Part shown: in pieces, positions 27,101 to 42,382 of the stretch | Layout: each line of letters starts with the position of its first letter | Position numbering within the stretch: position 1 is the stretch's first letter | Assembly: GCA_964035545.1 (NCBI GenBank) | Contig: OZ037766.1 | Span: 286,001-350,000, forward strand | DNA: 64,000 nucleotides | Reading direction: 5' to 3' | Source: Bugula neritina | Lineage: Eukaryota; Bryozoa; Gymnolaemata; Cheilostomatida; Bugulidae | Notes under the pieces: generated by a model | Told to the model about the DNA's origin: nothing | What the model saw: only the letters and a program-made list of their open reading frames with translations | Database searches by the model: none | Made by a program: the position numbers and the translations under genes

Positions 27101-28509
27101 CTTCTTCACATCATCTTCTATTTCACTCAGTTGTCTCCAAGCATCCTTTGATATGTCATTCAACTCTGAAATCTTCTCAGACAGAATCTTCATTTCCTCA
27201 GTCAGTTTGTCTCTCAGCTCACGGGATAAATCATTCAACGATGTTACGTTGTGAGAAGCTGCTTTTCTCCCTGAAATAATATTCAAGTATTTACCTCAAC
27301 ACATTCAGTGTATCGTTACCTTAGACTGAGTTCTATTCGTGTGGCCACACAGGAACACATGCTATATTCTCATTTAAACTATGATATGCTTTCTCAAACT
27401 TGGTGGATGTTATAAACAGCCAAAGTTAGAAAATTGAAAGAATGAAATCACCTGCCACTTTTCCACATCCACTCTTAGAGTCACACCGAATACAGAATCT
27501 CTGGTGACACTGAGAACACGCCTCTATCAGCTGATGGTGTTCATGATGTTCACATTTAGTAACGGAGTAACGCTGTGGAGATGCTGTGTAGGGGTCAATG
27601 GGAACAAACTGGTGTGTAGTGTTCATGTAAGTCTTCAAGTGTGCTTCATGGTTCTGACAACAGAAAACATGGTTGAATCATGAATCACAGCTAGTAGGTT
27701 GGTGCTTGCATATAAGATACTGATAGTCAGGTTGACAGTACTAGATGGTATATAATGTAAGGTGATAACAGCAGCACAGAGGACTGTGTGCTGTACTATA
27801 CACACCGACAGACACACAGACATACAGCCATGACATATCTCTGTCTTTCCTGAGACTAGAAGAGAATTCTACAGTATAACTCATCAGTATGTCCTGTACT
27901 AGTAGCTACAGTCAACACACAACTCACCTGCTGATGCTGTTCACACAACTTCTTCTCACTCTCTACACAGAAGACTACAGCCTCTGTTCCATCCTCACAC
28001 ACATCACAGAGAATGGGTGGAGGTTTGGGAGGAGTTTTGTATTCTAGAACATCACCCAGCTTAGCCACTGGTAGAGTTGTGGGATCAGTGATGTCATAGA
28101 ACCCCTTTCTAAAATATAATATTATTCAGTAAGATACAAATAATGAGATAATCAGTAACCTTGAACTTTCATTATGAGAGATTATCCTGATGACTAGACA
28201 GCTAGTAACCAGAGTGTGCATGAAGATACAGAACTGACAGTTTTAAGATAAATACAGTCACCATGAGTGTTAGAGAATAATAATATGCACTCACATGAAA
28301 TATATCATGTTCATTAGTGCAACTTACCTGCAGTACGCACAGTCGATGTGGGTTTTCTTGTAGCCAATGTCTGTTTTAAGACAATTTATACAATAGACGT
28401 GTAAACAGGGCAGAGTTCTGGGATCTTCCAGTTTATCAAAATGGTGTAGACAATACCCGCATCTATAGGAGTTATTGAGTCTCTTCTTTACTACCCTGGA
28501 GTCTGCCAT
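24104..28509 (-). CDS. TRIM-family RING/B-box/coiled-coil/propeller protein, copy 2
   Basis: Seven exons read 28509-28328, 28108-27928, 27653-27452, 27270-27065, 26620-26341, 25985-25302 and 24237-24104, in phase throughout, for 622 residues. The architecture matches copy 1: C3HC4 RING, two B-box-like clusters, coiled coil, propeller-like C-terminus. The RING exon is unusual: it differs from copies 1 and 3 at about 17 of 61 positions while keeping all eight zinc ligands, and its intron, untranslated first exon and promoter are also unlike theirs. From exon 2 onward the copies are nearly identical. One codon is missing in exon 6 (MCWTQGVEV) and one in exon 7. A leader intron is supported by an ATCAG/GTTAGT donor near 28,808 and a TTTTTAG acceptor before the start codon. 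Confidence 0.88.
24907..25259. mobile_element. hAT-type element in TRIM intron 6, copy 2, with poly-G run
   Basis: Same element as 8306-8653, flanked by TATTAGAG at 24899-24906 and 25260-25267. Its left terminus has expanded into an uninterrupted run of about 20 G at 24,908-24,927; copy 1 has a shorter broken G run and copy 3 keeps the probable ancestral CAGGGGTGTC. Confidence 0.7.
26793..26839. ncRNA. Perfect 19-bp hairpin in TRIM intron 4, copy 2
   Basis: Arms and 9-nt loop identical to 10160-10206. Function unknown. Confidence 0.35.
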
Positions 28510-28901
28510 TTTGATTTTGAATTCTAAAAATAAACAGATGATAATCTAATCATTTGATAAGTGAGAAATAAACACCCAACTCCATTACCACAGTGATAGT
28601 AATCTAAGTCCAAGACCTAATAGTCCTTATAATTTTAATTTAATCTAAACCTCTGCTTTTTCACTTCAGTTAGCTTCATGCTAAATTATTATCAGAAAAC
28701 TGTAGAGTAACTATATTATATATATATTTCACGGTTGAATTTTCAGACAACTCAAATTAATCTTACAAATCAGAAATATTCAATGTAAACATAAAATAAA
28801 CTACTAACCTGATAGTTTCACCTTCAGTTCTCACGCGCTGCTAACTGTAGAATGTAGAGAGTAGGAACTGAGAAGATGATGTTGAAATGCGAGTTAGCAG
28901 A

Positions 28902-28911
28902 CTCACGTGAC
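28902..28911. promoter_or_regulatory. CTCACGTGAC E-box in TRIM copy 2 promoter
   Basis: Nine-tenths match to the palindrome at the equivalent place in copies 1 and 3, although the surrounding promoter sequence is largely different. Confidence 0.4.
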
Positions 28912-30640
28912 ATTCTATAATCATTATTTTGATTGGGTGAATTGACCAATCATTATCAAGAGAGTAGTTAATCAACTGCCCAATCACAGCGTCCACATGA
29001 ATCCAGCTTCGAGATAATTTGCCAAGTTTATGGTTACCTGGTTACCTTCTCCCCAGTTATGAAGCTCTCGGTTGCTTTCACCTAGTATTATATAAACAGG
29101 TTATTTGACAGTATATTGTGCATCTTATTAAAGTGTAACTTTTGGTGGTATTTACGTTCAATTTGTGCATTATTTAATTTTGAATCAATAAGCTATTAAA
29201 ATAAGCTACATTATGAACACAGGGTTATAAGTATTATAGAAATAGTCAATATAACTCTAGACTACATTATATCACATGAGAATGTTTATCTCAAGTATTA
29301 TATATTTATTTGAAAAGTACTATATATTTATATGAAAAGTATTATATACAAATACATATACAAATAACATCATCTCAACTGTTCTGTATAATTCACATTC
29401 CTCAGTGAGAAGATCCGACAAGCATAACTCTAATGAATTCTCTACACTGTAGAAATATTGTTGTAGTTTTATACACTACTATTTGGGGTGGTATTGTATG
29501 CTCTAGTAATTACTGCATGTCCACTAGGAGGTTATGTGAAGAAATAGTTGATGCTTAAAGAAAGAACTGCATTGAGATTTTAATTACATATAATCTAGGT
29601 CATAGAGAAACTCAATGAACTCAATAATATTCAACTAGACTAAAGCTAAACTATTTGGCCATGCTAAAACGTCCTTGGTCTCTTCGGGTCTATTCCAGCT
29701 CAGTGGAGAAACTAATGAAAGAGAGTACAAGATAGGAACTATTACACAAGGCTAGCCTATATCCCTGATAGTTATCGTCTGACTGACACTAGGCGCCTGA
29801 AGGTGCTGTTTATATCCAAGAGATTGGTCCTGGTTGGTTAGTATATGGTATTGCCGATGCGATGTCACACGGAGCTGCGGCATCGCTAACGGAGTTGTAG
29901 TCCCTTGGAACATTTAATGCCTCATAATATAATAATACAAGTACTTAGGTAGGGGGTACAGGGGGGTATACTTGCCGCAGCCACTACAATATTCTTTCAC
30001 TTTATTTCATATGAAATTAGCATATTATATTACTGGAGGGAGACAATCCCAAGATGAGATTATCTATATGATAGATACTTAGTCAAGTTCTGTTTGATAA
30101 TGTATTGTATAGTTTCTAATTAGTCCACTCTACAAAGACACAGAGCCATTTGAGGAGTTGAATATTTATCAAATTGAATATATAATGATACTTGTCATGA
30201 ACTATCATTGTACCAGTATTCTATTATTAGGAGATATTACTCCAGCATCTATATAATATCACTGTATCTTCACAACTTGGCACAGTTACACATCAGTGTG
30301 TTGTTAGCCTCAGTTCTACAACTTAGTGGAAAGGATTTGCTCAGTTCTGATGGCTAGAAGTACCTACATGATGTTTATTGATACGAACACATACTACTAG
30401 TATATTATAATACTACTACTTGACTGTAGAGGAAGTTGGAGAGATGCCAAAATAATGACACAATAACTCTGTTTCCAATATTCTGTGGAATTTTTTAATC
30501 ATGCATCAGAGGCGTGTCAGGGGGAAGTATGTTGGTCACTGAACTAACTGTAGATACCAACACATACAGTTTACAAATATACCTCTATATTATATACTAT
30601 GAGTCATGTAATATAAATAAATACTAATAGATAGTAAATG
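28912..30640. other. Unit 2-specific spacer
   Basis: From about 29,220 to 29,330 the sequence matches 12,820-12,910 and about 42,985-43,060. Beyond that, to about 30,640, it has no counterpart in the other units. It contains a GC-richer patch near 29,800-29,990 but no convincing open frame or recognisable element ends. Confidence 0.5.
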
Positions 30641-30796
30641 TATGAAAATATAACATATTAACATCGTATGTTTATACAAACTAAAATGTTTGCTATTAAT
30701 TGGCCAATATCCATTAAAGTTATTTAACGATTGACCTCTAAGTAGTAAATTCCTGTTACTATATTGTCTATAATCCAGTTGATGTACAGAGATACT

Positions 30797-30848
30797 TTAG
30801 CAAGTGATGATAACTCCAACATACTCTTTCTCAGTAGGTACATTCCAT
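30797..30848 (-). other. Possible conserved terminal exon (minus), unit 3
   Basis: Counterpart of 16122-16173 with the same acceptor, frame and stop. A longer alternative minus-strand frame (30724-30930) is open here but broken by a stop in unit 2, so neither is firmly coding. Confidence 0.2.
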
Positions 30849-32750
30849 CTATAATAAACACACAAGTATTATCTACTGACACACTGGTGGCATACAGGTG
30901 GGCGGAGCTTATAGAATCCCTGACAGCCACATTTATATAGTATTAATATCTACAGCAGGTAGTTTCATTTGTTTTCTCATTTAGCAGCATGCATAGCCTG
31001 TGCTCTGAACATTTAAGTCAGCTTAGTGATTATTCTGCAGCAGCAAAGAATAGCAAGCAATAAAAACCAGCAACCAGCAACCTTGCCTTCGTAAGGGCTC
31101 GAAGGGCTAGAAGTACACGCCCATTACTATATCCGTTTCCGCTCTTTAATGTTTACGCGTGCATTATCAGTTGGAATTACTTTTTAAAAGGTGACTATGA
31201 GTATGAAACATTCTTTTTTTAACTTTTTATAGTTATACTATTTGTCGTCGAATAATAATAAAACTGAAGATTAACTTGTATATTAGGAACTAGCGCTTTC
31301 TGATTTTTCAATGTTATAATTATAGAGTTATAGGTATACTTTCAAGTTTCACTAACTAATAACTTAGTCTTAGTCTTAAACTTATACTTGTAACTTAATT
31401 ACTTATAAGTTATACTAATACTTACCGACTTATAGTTATACTAATTTAGACTTACTCTTAATCTTAGAGTTAGTAGTGGTACTTTGCTATTTAGGGTTAC
31501 TTTTCAATCCTGCATTCATGACCAGAGACTTAAATCAGTTACCATTCGTTATGCTTATGCCTTATGCCGGCTTAATAAATCTTATGGCTTATAGTTATGG
31601 TTACTGTTGTTGTGATGGAATTATTCAAATTCACATTCTTAATCTTATCTCTTTGAAAGTTTTTGATCCCACCTTCCATTCTATTAATGTTCTATTTTGG
31701 TGCAGACTGAAGATAATTAATATCATGGGGGCATATACGCTAAATTCCATTGTCTGTAGCAATTACTAGGTTTGCCATAATATTAATTACATTTTGATTT
31801 TCGTCTACCAGACACTGTTACAGTTTCCATTAATATTAACTTCATAGCTGACTTGCAGCTACGTGGCTTTATCTTTATACGGAGATGCAGCTATCCTTGT
31901 AACTACAGCAACCTATCCTGAGCTAGCTGACGTGGACCTAACCAGCAGGAAGTCTTGCTGCACCCAACAGCTATCTGAAGTCACTCCTCTGTAAGACCCA
32001 GCTTCAGGTAGACGTACCAGAACGAGAGGAGTCATCTACAAGGTAATTACCATAAGTTATATGCATATAATACTGTTATAGTAAACCACTAAGTGCTTAG
32101 CTATATTATTATACACTATACAGTCAGTTGTAACAGTGATACCTCAGTTTCACGTTACAATACTGTCAGTGTCATGGTATCATATTTATGATTATCATAA
32201 TATTAATACTAATAGGATCATGTTATAACTTAGAGGCTTTCTCTAATAGTTAGAATAAAAAAAATTATCAACCTTCCATACTGTTCTTTGGTTCTTCTTA
32301 ATCTTTGCCCATAGCTAAATTATATATTCAAATTAACATAGCAGTCTATATACATTGACTTTGAGAATGAGACCCAATGATTACATTTAATGTCTTCACG
32401 AATTTTAAACACCCCAGTTCCGTACCATTTCAACAACTACATAAGCCCTGAAAGTAAGTGTGAATATTTTGAGGCAATTCCCAGCTTTAAAATAGAAACT
32501 AGCAGGCACAGCTACAAATACACAGAGGTACAACCCACCCTTTCTATTCAATAGTAACTGATTAGAGACTTACCTTATTGTTTCTTGTCTAGGGGTGTAT
32601 ATCTACAGTGGTGAGGAGAGGGGAGTTGAGTCATAGCAGTAAAACAGTGAAGTCAAACTCTGCAGACAGACACTAAGAGTACCTGCAATTTCTAGTCACC
32701 ATAGACAAGGAGAAGACAACTTGTGACTCATCGGCATGCGTCTGTCAAAC
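30849..32750. other. Conserved unassigned block, unit 3
   Basis: Homologous to about 16,174-18,100. The candidate 5' kinase exon of unit 2 is represented by a segment ending at a donor at 32042, but the ATG is lost and the frame is closed by TAA upstream. No gene can be supported. Confidence 0.4.
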
Positions 32751-32945
32751 ATGATAATGTAAGTTACTGAATTATATGTACTCTTAGTATGATACTGTAA
32801 GTTACTGAATTATATATACTCTTAGTATGATAATGTAAGTTACTGAATTATATGTACTCTTAGTATGATACTGTAAGTTACTGAATTATATATACTCTTA
32901 GTATGATAATGTAAGTTACTGAATTATATATACTCTTAGTATGAC
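32751..32945. repeat. 38-bp minisatellite, about 5 units (unit 3)
   Basis: Short version of the arrays at 571-1982 and 18,101-19,100. Confidence 0.9.
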
Positions 32946-33033
32946 ATCACAATATAGACAGCATTAGTCTTTTCCTATACTAACTCAGTGTTATTGTTGA
33001 GGTATAATAAGACATGAATTTGTAGGTTCTTAG

Positions 33034-35325
<2,292 letters not shown>

Positions 35326-35378
35326 AGTCTACTTTGTTTGAAATATTGTTGCTATGGAAACACTGACATTGCTAGAGA

Positions 35379-35384
35379 AATAAA
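35379..35384 (+). terminator. Polyadenylation signal, kinase copy 3
   Basis: AATAAA 54 bp past the stop codon, conserved with the other copies. Confidence 0.7.
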
Positions 35385-37412
35385 TTATCAGTATGTGACA
35401 TTGTGGATGTAGTTCTCAGCTTAGAATGTTTACATTGTGGAGTAATCATTAAATATTCTCTCTATTTACAATTAGCATAGTGAGTATCAAGATCTGAAAT
35501 GTATAATATTCTTATGTCATATTATTCACCTGTACTTTTAGCAGGTAAATATATTGAAACAGTATCCATGTTTGTATATAGTTAATAGTACATATCTAGT
35601 GACTAGCATATCTCGTAACATTTATATTGACTATAGAATATATATTTTTATTATTTCTATTTCATGTTGAGCTATGAACAATGTTTTAGGGTTTTATATA
35701 TAAAATATTTTATGCAAGTTTTGGGATCATATTTCTATGCGATAATATGCTACAATTGATTATTTGTATTTGATGTTTTAATTTTATTAAAAATGCACTA
35801 ATTTAGTTATTCACGATATTGGTATTTGATACAATGTTCTTAATGCCTCTCATGTTCTACCTTTTGAATGGGAATGAAATATAGAAATATTGCTGGTAAT
35901 AGCTAGACATGTTCTTCAGTTTTCAAATATAAATATAAATGCTAGTGAATTAGATACAGAGAAGAGGAAGGGCACACAGAGGAGTTAGTAAAGTCAAGTT
36001 GAGGTTACACTGGTTATTTGCATAATAAAACAAAATTATTTGTAAGCCACTTGTGTAGTGCTTTTCCTGACCAGAAAAACTGGAAGCTATACTTATTCTG
36101 TTTTCCACAGTGAAATAACAACCAGTATTTAGTTTAACCTCCATGACAGCTATTTATAACCTTATGATGGTACAGGAAGTTATTCAACTTAAATGTAACT
36201 CCTTCACAATTCTAGCAACAACACAGCAATTTCACTTGTTGCTCAACTAACAGATAGTAATACTAGTTTGCTTTATGTAATCAGCTTATGAAAGTACATT
36301 ATTACATCATTATTAGAGGAACTTAGTAGGGAGGAACATGTACATCAAGTTTAACAATGCAATCCTACAGCCATAATGCAAGTCACGTGACAGGCTTGGA
36401 CAATAATATAATATTAGTTGTGAAGCATTGCAGAGCACACACTGCATGGTGCATATACAAGAATATAGTCTTTCTATAAGCAGCTCCGAGTTGGGGGTGA
36501 TCAAGTGCAGCAAGTTTGTGGTTCTCAAGTGTAGAGTTAAGGACTTAGACTGGAAACTTAAACCCCCAACTCCAAACTCAATATCCCAGACTACTGCACT
36601 CGGGTTGCTTATACATGATATAAATACTGAAACAAGATAAATTTAATTTAAATTACTGGAGTTGTCTTACATTGGTACTGAGTTCAGTATGACAGTTAGA
36701 CTATCCCCCTAGACACACTCTGCCACACCGTAAGTCGTAACGTAAAATGTCAGCCATTTTTAATATGTCCGACTGAAGTTCTCAAAGTGCGCTACTAGGT
36801 ACGATCTATGACACTTCATTTATATCCAATGAAGTGAGGGGAATGTCTGCCTGTCCAATAGGAGCCGGCCACAACTTTTTTGAATCAAACAGTGCTAGAT
36901 CCTAACGTACCACAACGCCGTACAAGAAACTCGAACACTTGTAAAAGTATGGCTGACATTTTATGTTACGGCAAAGTGTGGTATTCCCTAAACATGGATA
37001 ATTGGTGAGATTGGAGTTGTCTTTTACCAGCAAACAGCAATTCCCACATACTGGGACATATTCACACACAAACTACATAATATAGTTTCTGAGGCTATTA
37101 TTAAACTATTGAAAGAAAAACTTGCTAGGAATAGCTGCATTCCTACAATTTATTGCAGTAACTCTTTTTATATACAATACTTATAAAACACATGATATCT
37201 GCAGGATTGTTTGTTCTACTCTGTACCAGCCATTTAAACTCACAAGTTATATACAGCTATTACTTGATGAGGAAGTAAATAGACTCATGTTGTGCAGAAA
37301 CAAATGCATTATTTACCTCTCAAATAAAATAGTTATTGTTGTGAAGAGAAATATTTAAATTATTATGACTAAGTAGGTAGATGAGTCATAAACCAGTCAG
37401 AAACAAGTAAAC
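35385..37412. other. Intergenic region between kinase and TRIM, unit 3
   Basis: Homologous to 5,279-7,258, with the GTCACGTGAC palindrome at 36382-36391 and the 70-codon frame at 36428-36640. No gene supported. Confidence 0.5.
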
Positions 37413-37418
37413 TTTATT
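37413..37418 (-). terminator. Polyadenylation signal, TRIM copy 3
   Basis: TTTATT on the plus strand (AATAAA on the minus strand), about 236 bp past the stop codon. Confidence 0.6.
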
Positions 37419-37653
37419 GAGTAAATATGACTACAGAGTAGTGACAGCATAGCATAGTGAATATGTTACATAATAATTACTAATCAACATCAAATACTAC
37501 ATATAAGCAGTGTAAGTCCTGTGGAATATATAATATTATACTAAAGTATTATTACACTGTGTGTAGAACACAATATATTATATTTGACATGTACTATGGG
37601 TGTGTATTGATGACCTCACTGAGCTGATTATTAGTAAACTGTAGCTGATAAGT

Positions 37654-40600
37654 TTAGTATTTTATTGTGTATCTCCTCAGTCCATCATCTCCACATGCTA
37701 GAAACACCTTGTCTCCGTTATACACAGCAATGTCCCACACCCAGTTACTCACACCAAGACTTTCTCTGGGAATTCTTACCATCAGTTTCCCTGTAAATAG
37801 AATAACACCAGATTGTATCAGTTTGAGACAAACAGACAGACTACAGTGACATCACAACAGCTGACACAACTACATACAGTTTCTACTTTCTAGTATAATA
37901 TAGTAACTGAAATATGTTCAATAATATACCTGCAGCTGCACTTCTACCAGTCAGTATTGAATAATTCACTGAGCTGCTCTACTCTTTACTTCATAATAAA
38001 TGACAACATGGAGAGAAGAAACTCAACATACAAGCTTAGTGCTCAGCTAATATAATTATAAATAATTACATAATATAAGATATACTCCAACATTATCACA
38101 TATTAAATACTTGACAAGAACCAACCACAGCCACCTGAGTCCCACCAGCAAACACTGCTCTACCAGCCATCATCAAATTACAATAGTCTCAGTAATGGCA
38201 GTCAAAAAGTATCAAAATATTTATCTTTAAATTATCTGATGACCAAAACAATAGCAGCACTAGACTGAAGTCAAACTACAACTCATAACTCATGTGTAGC
38301 TGGCAGTCTGTACAGTTGTTAGACTGAGCACCTCTAAAATTACTGTAAAACACTTCCATGAAATACTATTTATTATAAATTAGCCTCAGAGCCAAGTACT
38401 TACTAACAATATCATGATACAGCCTGTGATATTACTAGAATAAAATATCACAAAATTGCAATAAAGCAGGGGTGTCTAACCATTTCAGAGAGAGGACCAC
38501 TGAAATGGAATATTCCAGTAGGGGGAGCCATTGTAAACTTTAACTTTATATTCCAAATTCCTATGACTCATTGCACAATGAAGTCCTAATAGTTACTGCA
38601 GGCTGCATGTATGTAGTATGTGTATAAATAAGGCATTTAAAAGCGATGTTTTCACTTTAATTCATATACATGTGCAAAACAATGTTATGTGTTGTGCCTT
38701 AGAGGTCACATAAATGTATACTGGGGGTCACAATCAGCCCTGGGGCTGCCTGTTGAACAGCCCTGTATTAGAGTAACTAAACTTACTATAATAAACAGAG
38801 TATTTACCTTCAAGTGAGAGGATGAGGAGAGGTCCTTTCCTTGTACAGATGTGAATCAGTTCAGATGTTGGAACAAAGGAAATACCAGTTGGTCGTGAGA
38901 TGTGAGGGAATTCCCACATCAGAGTGAGAGTTGTGTTCTCCACTTTATATCTTCTCACTTTACCATCTTCAGTGCAGTCTCCTATGAGGAGAGTTGAGTC
39001 TGGGAGGATGCATACAGGATGAGGGTTCTTCATCTCAGGAAGTGGGAACTTCTGTATTTTATTGTCAACTAGATTACAGACTACCAGCTGCTTCTCTCTC
39101 CAGTCTACAATATACACTAGAGAGAGGTACTGAGCTATTCTATAGGCTGTGAGTCCATCTACTGAATGTTTGTAGAGAGAGCGAGACTTCTTAAAGGAGT
39201 TCGGATCAAGAAGTGAGACTTCAGCTGATTTCTCCTTCTTGTTATACCAGCTGGCAACCATCACCCCTTCAGGTTGGATTATCTCCCACCACAGTGTAGT
39301 GTTGGTGTCCTTCACTGAGCTGATAATATCCAGAGTGTGTCTATTTATTACTTCTACACCTTCTAGTGTCCAACACATGAGATGTCCATCAGCTGAAATG
39401 TTTACTCTCCAATACTTTCCACGTACAGGAAGTCCATCAGACTGTAGAGAAGATGGTGGCTGCAGCAGCTTCAGTCCCAGACTGTCTTCACTGTCTGCAA
39501 CAACAAAATAACAATTCTACTTGAGAATCTCATCACCTGCACAGGTAGAGAGTGTCTTGTTAATACTGACAGCAGGTAGTCAGCATAACACAGTTTAGCA
39601 GCTCACTTATACATCATAAACTCTGAAACACTGCAGAAATGTCTCATAATGTGAGAGTAGAAATAACACAAGTTAATATTCTAATCACTAATGAATGTCG
39701 ACATAAAATACACAAACTTAATTTTTTACTTGTCAGCTTCCAAAGCTGAACTATTTGAGAAAAAAAGCTCATCAAAGTTTGCAAGTGGAAAGCTGTGAAT
39801 AAATTCTGAATTTGTTGTGATGAATTCTGTTTAATAATTCTACATACTTGCAGGTGCCAGGAACTTGCGAGGAACAGAACATTTCTCTACCATACTGATG
39901 TCTAAAGCCTTTTCTATCTTCTCACTCATCTCTTTGTAGTCTCTCACAATCCCTGCATCATTGAACTTATCAACTGCATGTTGTACTCTGTCCACCAGAG
40001 ACAACTTATCTACACCGTGTTTCACTGCCAGGTCATATCTATAATTAACCACCATCTCTGTGCTGCTTCTCAGATATTCTGATAATTCATCCTTCAGTTC
40101 CTCACCTCTCTGTCTAATCTCTTCTATCTAATAAATAGTAACACATTATAACCACATCTGCACCTCACAACCTCTACACTTGACATGAGAGTGACAGCTG
40201 ACAGACCACCCACTGAGTAGACACACAGTGACTCAGTCATGTGACACTCTATACACAGTAGACTGCTGGTACATCATGTGACTAGTCTCCTCCTTCCTGT
40301 CAATCACTCACACAGCCAACCTCCCTGTGTGAGTGATTGACAGTTGCAGAAGGATGAGTGAGTCACCTGTATTGACAGGTTCCTCTGCACTGAGTGTCAC
40401 GTGATGAATGACTACTGCTACTTGTACACAGAATGGTGATGGTTTAATGGCTGCCGATTTCTGAGTACAAATGAAGTTTTATACTGCAGCATAACATTAG
40501 AGAATTAGACTACACAGTTTTACTCTAAATAGTAGTTATCTATATTCTCTACAAACATGTCTGCCAACCTTTGCATTAACTGTAGCATATACTCTGGCAA

Positions 40601-42010
40601 ACATCTTCTTCACATCATCTTCTATTTCACTCAGCTGTCTCCAGGCATCCTTTGATATGTCATCCAACTCTGAAATCTTCTCAGACAGGATCTTCATTTC
40701 CTCAGTCAGTTTGTCTCTCAGCTCACGGGATAAATCATTCAATGAGGTTACGTTGTGAGAAGCTGCTTTTCTCCCTGAAATAATATTCAAGTATTTACCT
40801 CAACACATTCAGTGTATCGTTACCTTAGACTGAGTTCTATTCATGTGGCCACACAGGAACACATGCTATTCTCATTTAAACTACGATATGCTTTCTCAAA
40901 CTTGGTGGATGTTATAAACAGCCAAAGTTAGAAAATAGAAAGAAAGAAATCACCTGCCACTTTTCCACATCCACTCTTAGAGTCACACCGAATACAGAAT
41001 CTCTGGTGACACTGAGAACACGCCTCCATCAGCTGATGGTGTTCATGATGTTCACATTTAGTAACGGAGTAACGCTGTGGAGATGCTGTGTAGAGGTCAA
41101 TGGGAACAAACTGGTGTGTAGTGTTCATGTAAGTCTTCAAGTGTGCTTCATGGTTCTGACAACAGAAAACATAGTTGAATCATGAATCACAGCTAGTAAG
41201 TTGGTGCTCGCATATAAGTTACTGATAGTCAGGTTGACAGTACTAGATGGTATATAATGTAAGGTGATAACAGCAGCACAGAGGACTGTGTGCTGTACTA
41301 TACACACCGACAGACACACAGACATACAGCCATGACATATCTCTGTCTTTCCCGAGACTAGAAGAGAATTCTACAGTATAACTCATCAGTATGTCCTGTA
41401 CTAGTAGCTACAGTCAACACACAACTCACCTGCTGATGCTGTTCACACAACTTCTTCTCACTCTCCACACAGAAGACTACAGCCTCTGTTCCATCCTCAC
41501 ACACATCACAGAGAATGGGTGGAGGTTTGGGAGGAGTTTTGTATTCTAGAACATCACCCAGCTTAGCCACTGGTAGAGTTGTGGGATCCGTGATGTCATA
41601 GAATTCCTTACTGCAAACAAAATTTAATAGAAGTTGTATTCAATAAATGACTCACAAAAAGGTTTTTTACTTCAGCGTACCTTAATTTTGACATAGTTTG
41701 TCCAACCATTCAATACAGCAATTAGTAATAGACAAATCTAATCACTTGTTCAGAGGATTGATTACAGTGTTACATATTGGAAATTATAAACAGTAAGTCA
41801 TATTGTTTGTGGGCTGACAGTAACTCACCCACAATATGCACACTTGATGTGATCTTTCCTGTAGCCAATATCCGTCTGCAAACACCTCATACAGTAGACA
41901 TGTAGACAGGGCAGGGTTCTGGGATCTCCTAAATTGTTGAACTGCTGGTTGCAGTATCCACATCTGTATGAGTCATTGAGCTTTCTCTTGATTATTCTAG
42001 AATCTGCCAT
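37654..42010 (-). CDS. TRIM-family RING/B-box/coiled-coil/propeller protein, copy 3
   Basis: Seven exons read 42010-41829, 41610-41430, 41155-40954, 40774-40569, 40127-39848, 39494-38808 and 37790-37654, all in phase, for 624 residues. The RING exon is almost identical to copy 1 (only residue 23 differs, Gln for His), whereas the end of exon 5 (KHGVDKLSLVDRV, then CSVPRKFLAPAS) matches copy 2 and not copy 1. The copy is thus a mosaic of the other two patterns. The architecture and inferred E3 ligase role are as for copy 1. Exon 7 starts GKLMVRIP where copies 1 and 2 read GELLV or GELMV. Confidence 0.88.
38467..38765. mobile_element. hAT-type element in TRIM intron 6, copy 3
   Basis: The cleanest termini of the three copies: CAGGGGTGTCTAACC at the left and GTTGAACAGCCCTG at the right. 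The right target repeat TATTAGAG is kept at 38766-38773, but the left flank has diverged (CAATAAAG). The interior is about 50 bp shorter than in copies 1 and 2. Confidence 0.7.
40297..40343. ncRNA. Perfect 19-bp hairpin in TRIM intron 4, copy 3
   Basis: Arms and loop identical to those in copies 1 and 2. Function unknown. Confidence 0.35.
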
Positions 42011-42372
42011 TCTGAGTTGGAAAAAAAACCTAAAATATTGTATAAAATACTAGCATTCATTTTGATTACTAGAAAATTGTTGGTTATCTACTTTTCAACT
42101 CAAGAATTACACTTTGCAAATGCAAAAGTTATAAAATATCAATTACAATTTTAATGTATTTTAATATTAATGGCATCTGCGTGCTACATAATAATATGGG
42201 AATAGCAGTCTATTATGATATTATTTGAAATGATAGTAGAATAAAAGTAACTTACAATAATAAAATATAATTTACAAACTTACTAGTTTCGGCTCTGATA
42301 TAGAAGATGTTGGTTGAAAGATGATCTCTGTGCGAGTGTAGGTAGTGCAGCAGTATTGAAACAGACTGCTAA

Positions 42373-42382
42373 GTCACGTGAC
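42373..42382. promoter_or_regulatory. GTCACGTGAC E-box in TRIM copy 3 promoter
   Basis: Identical in sequence and placement to 12237-12246. Confidence 0.5.
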
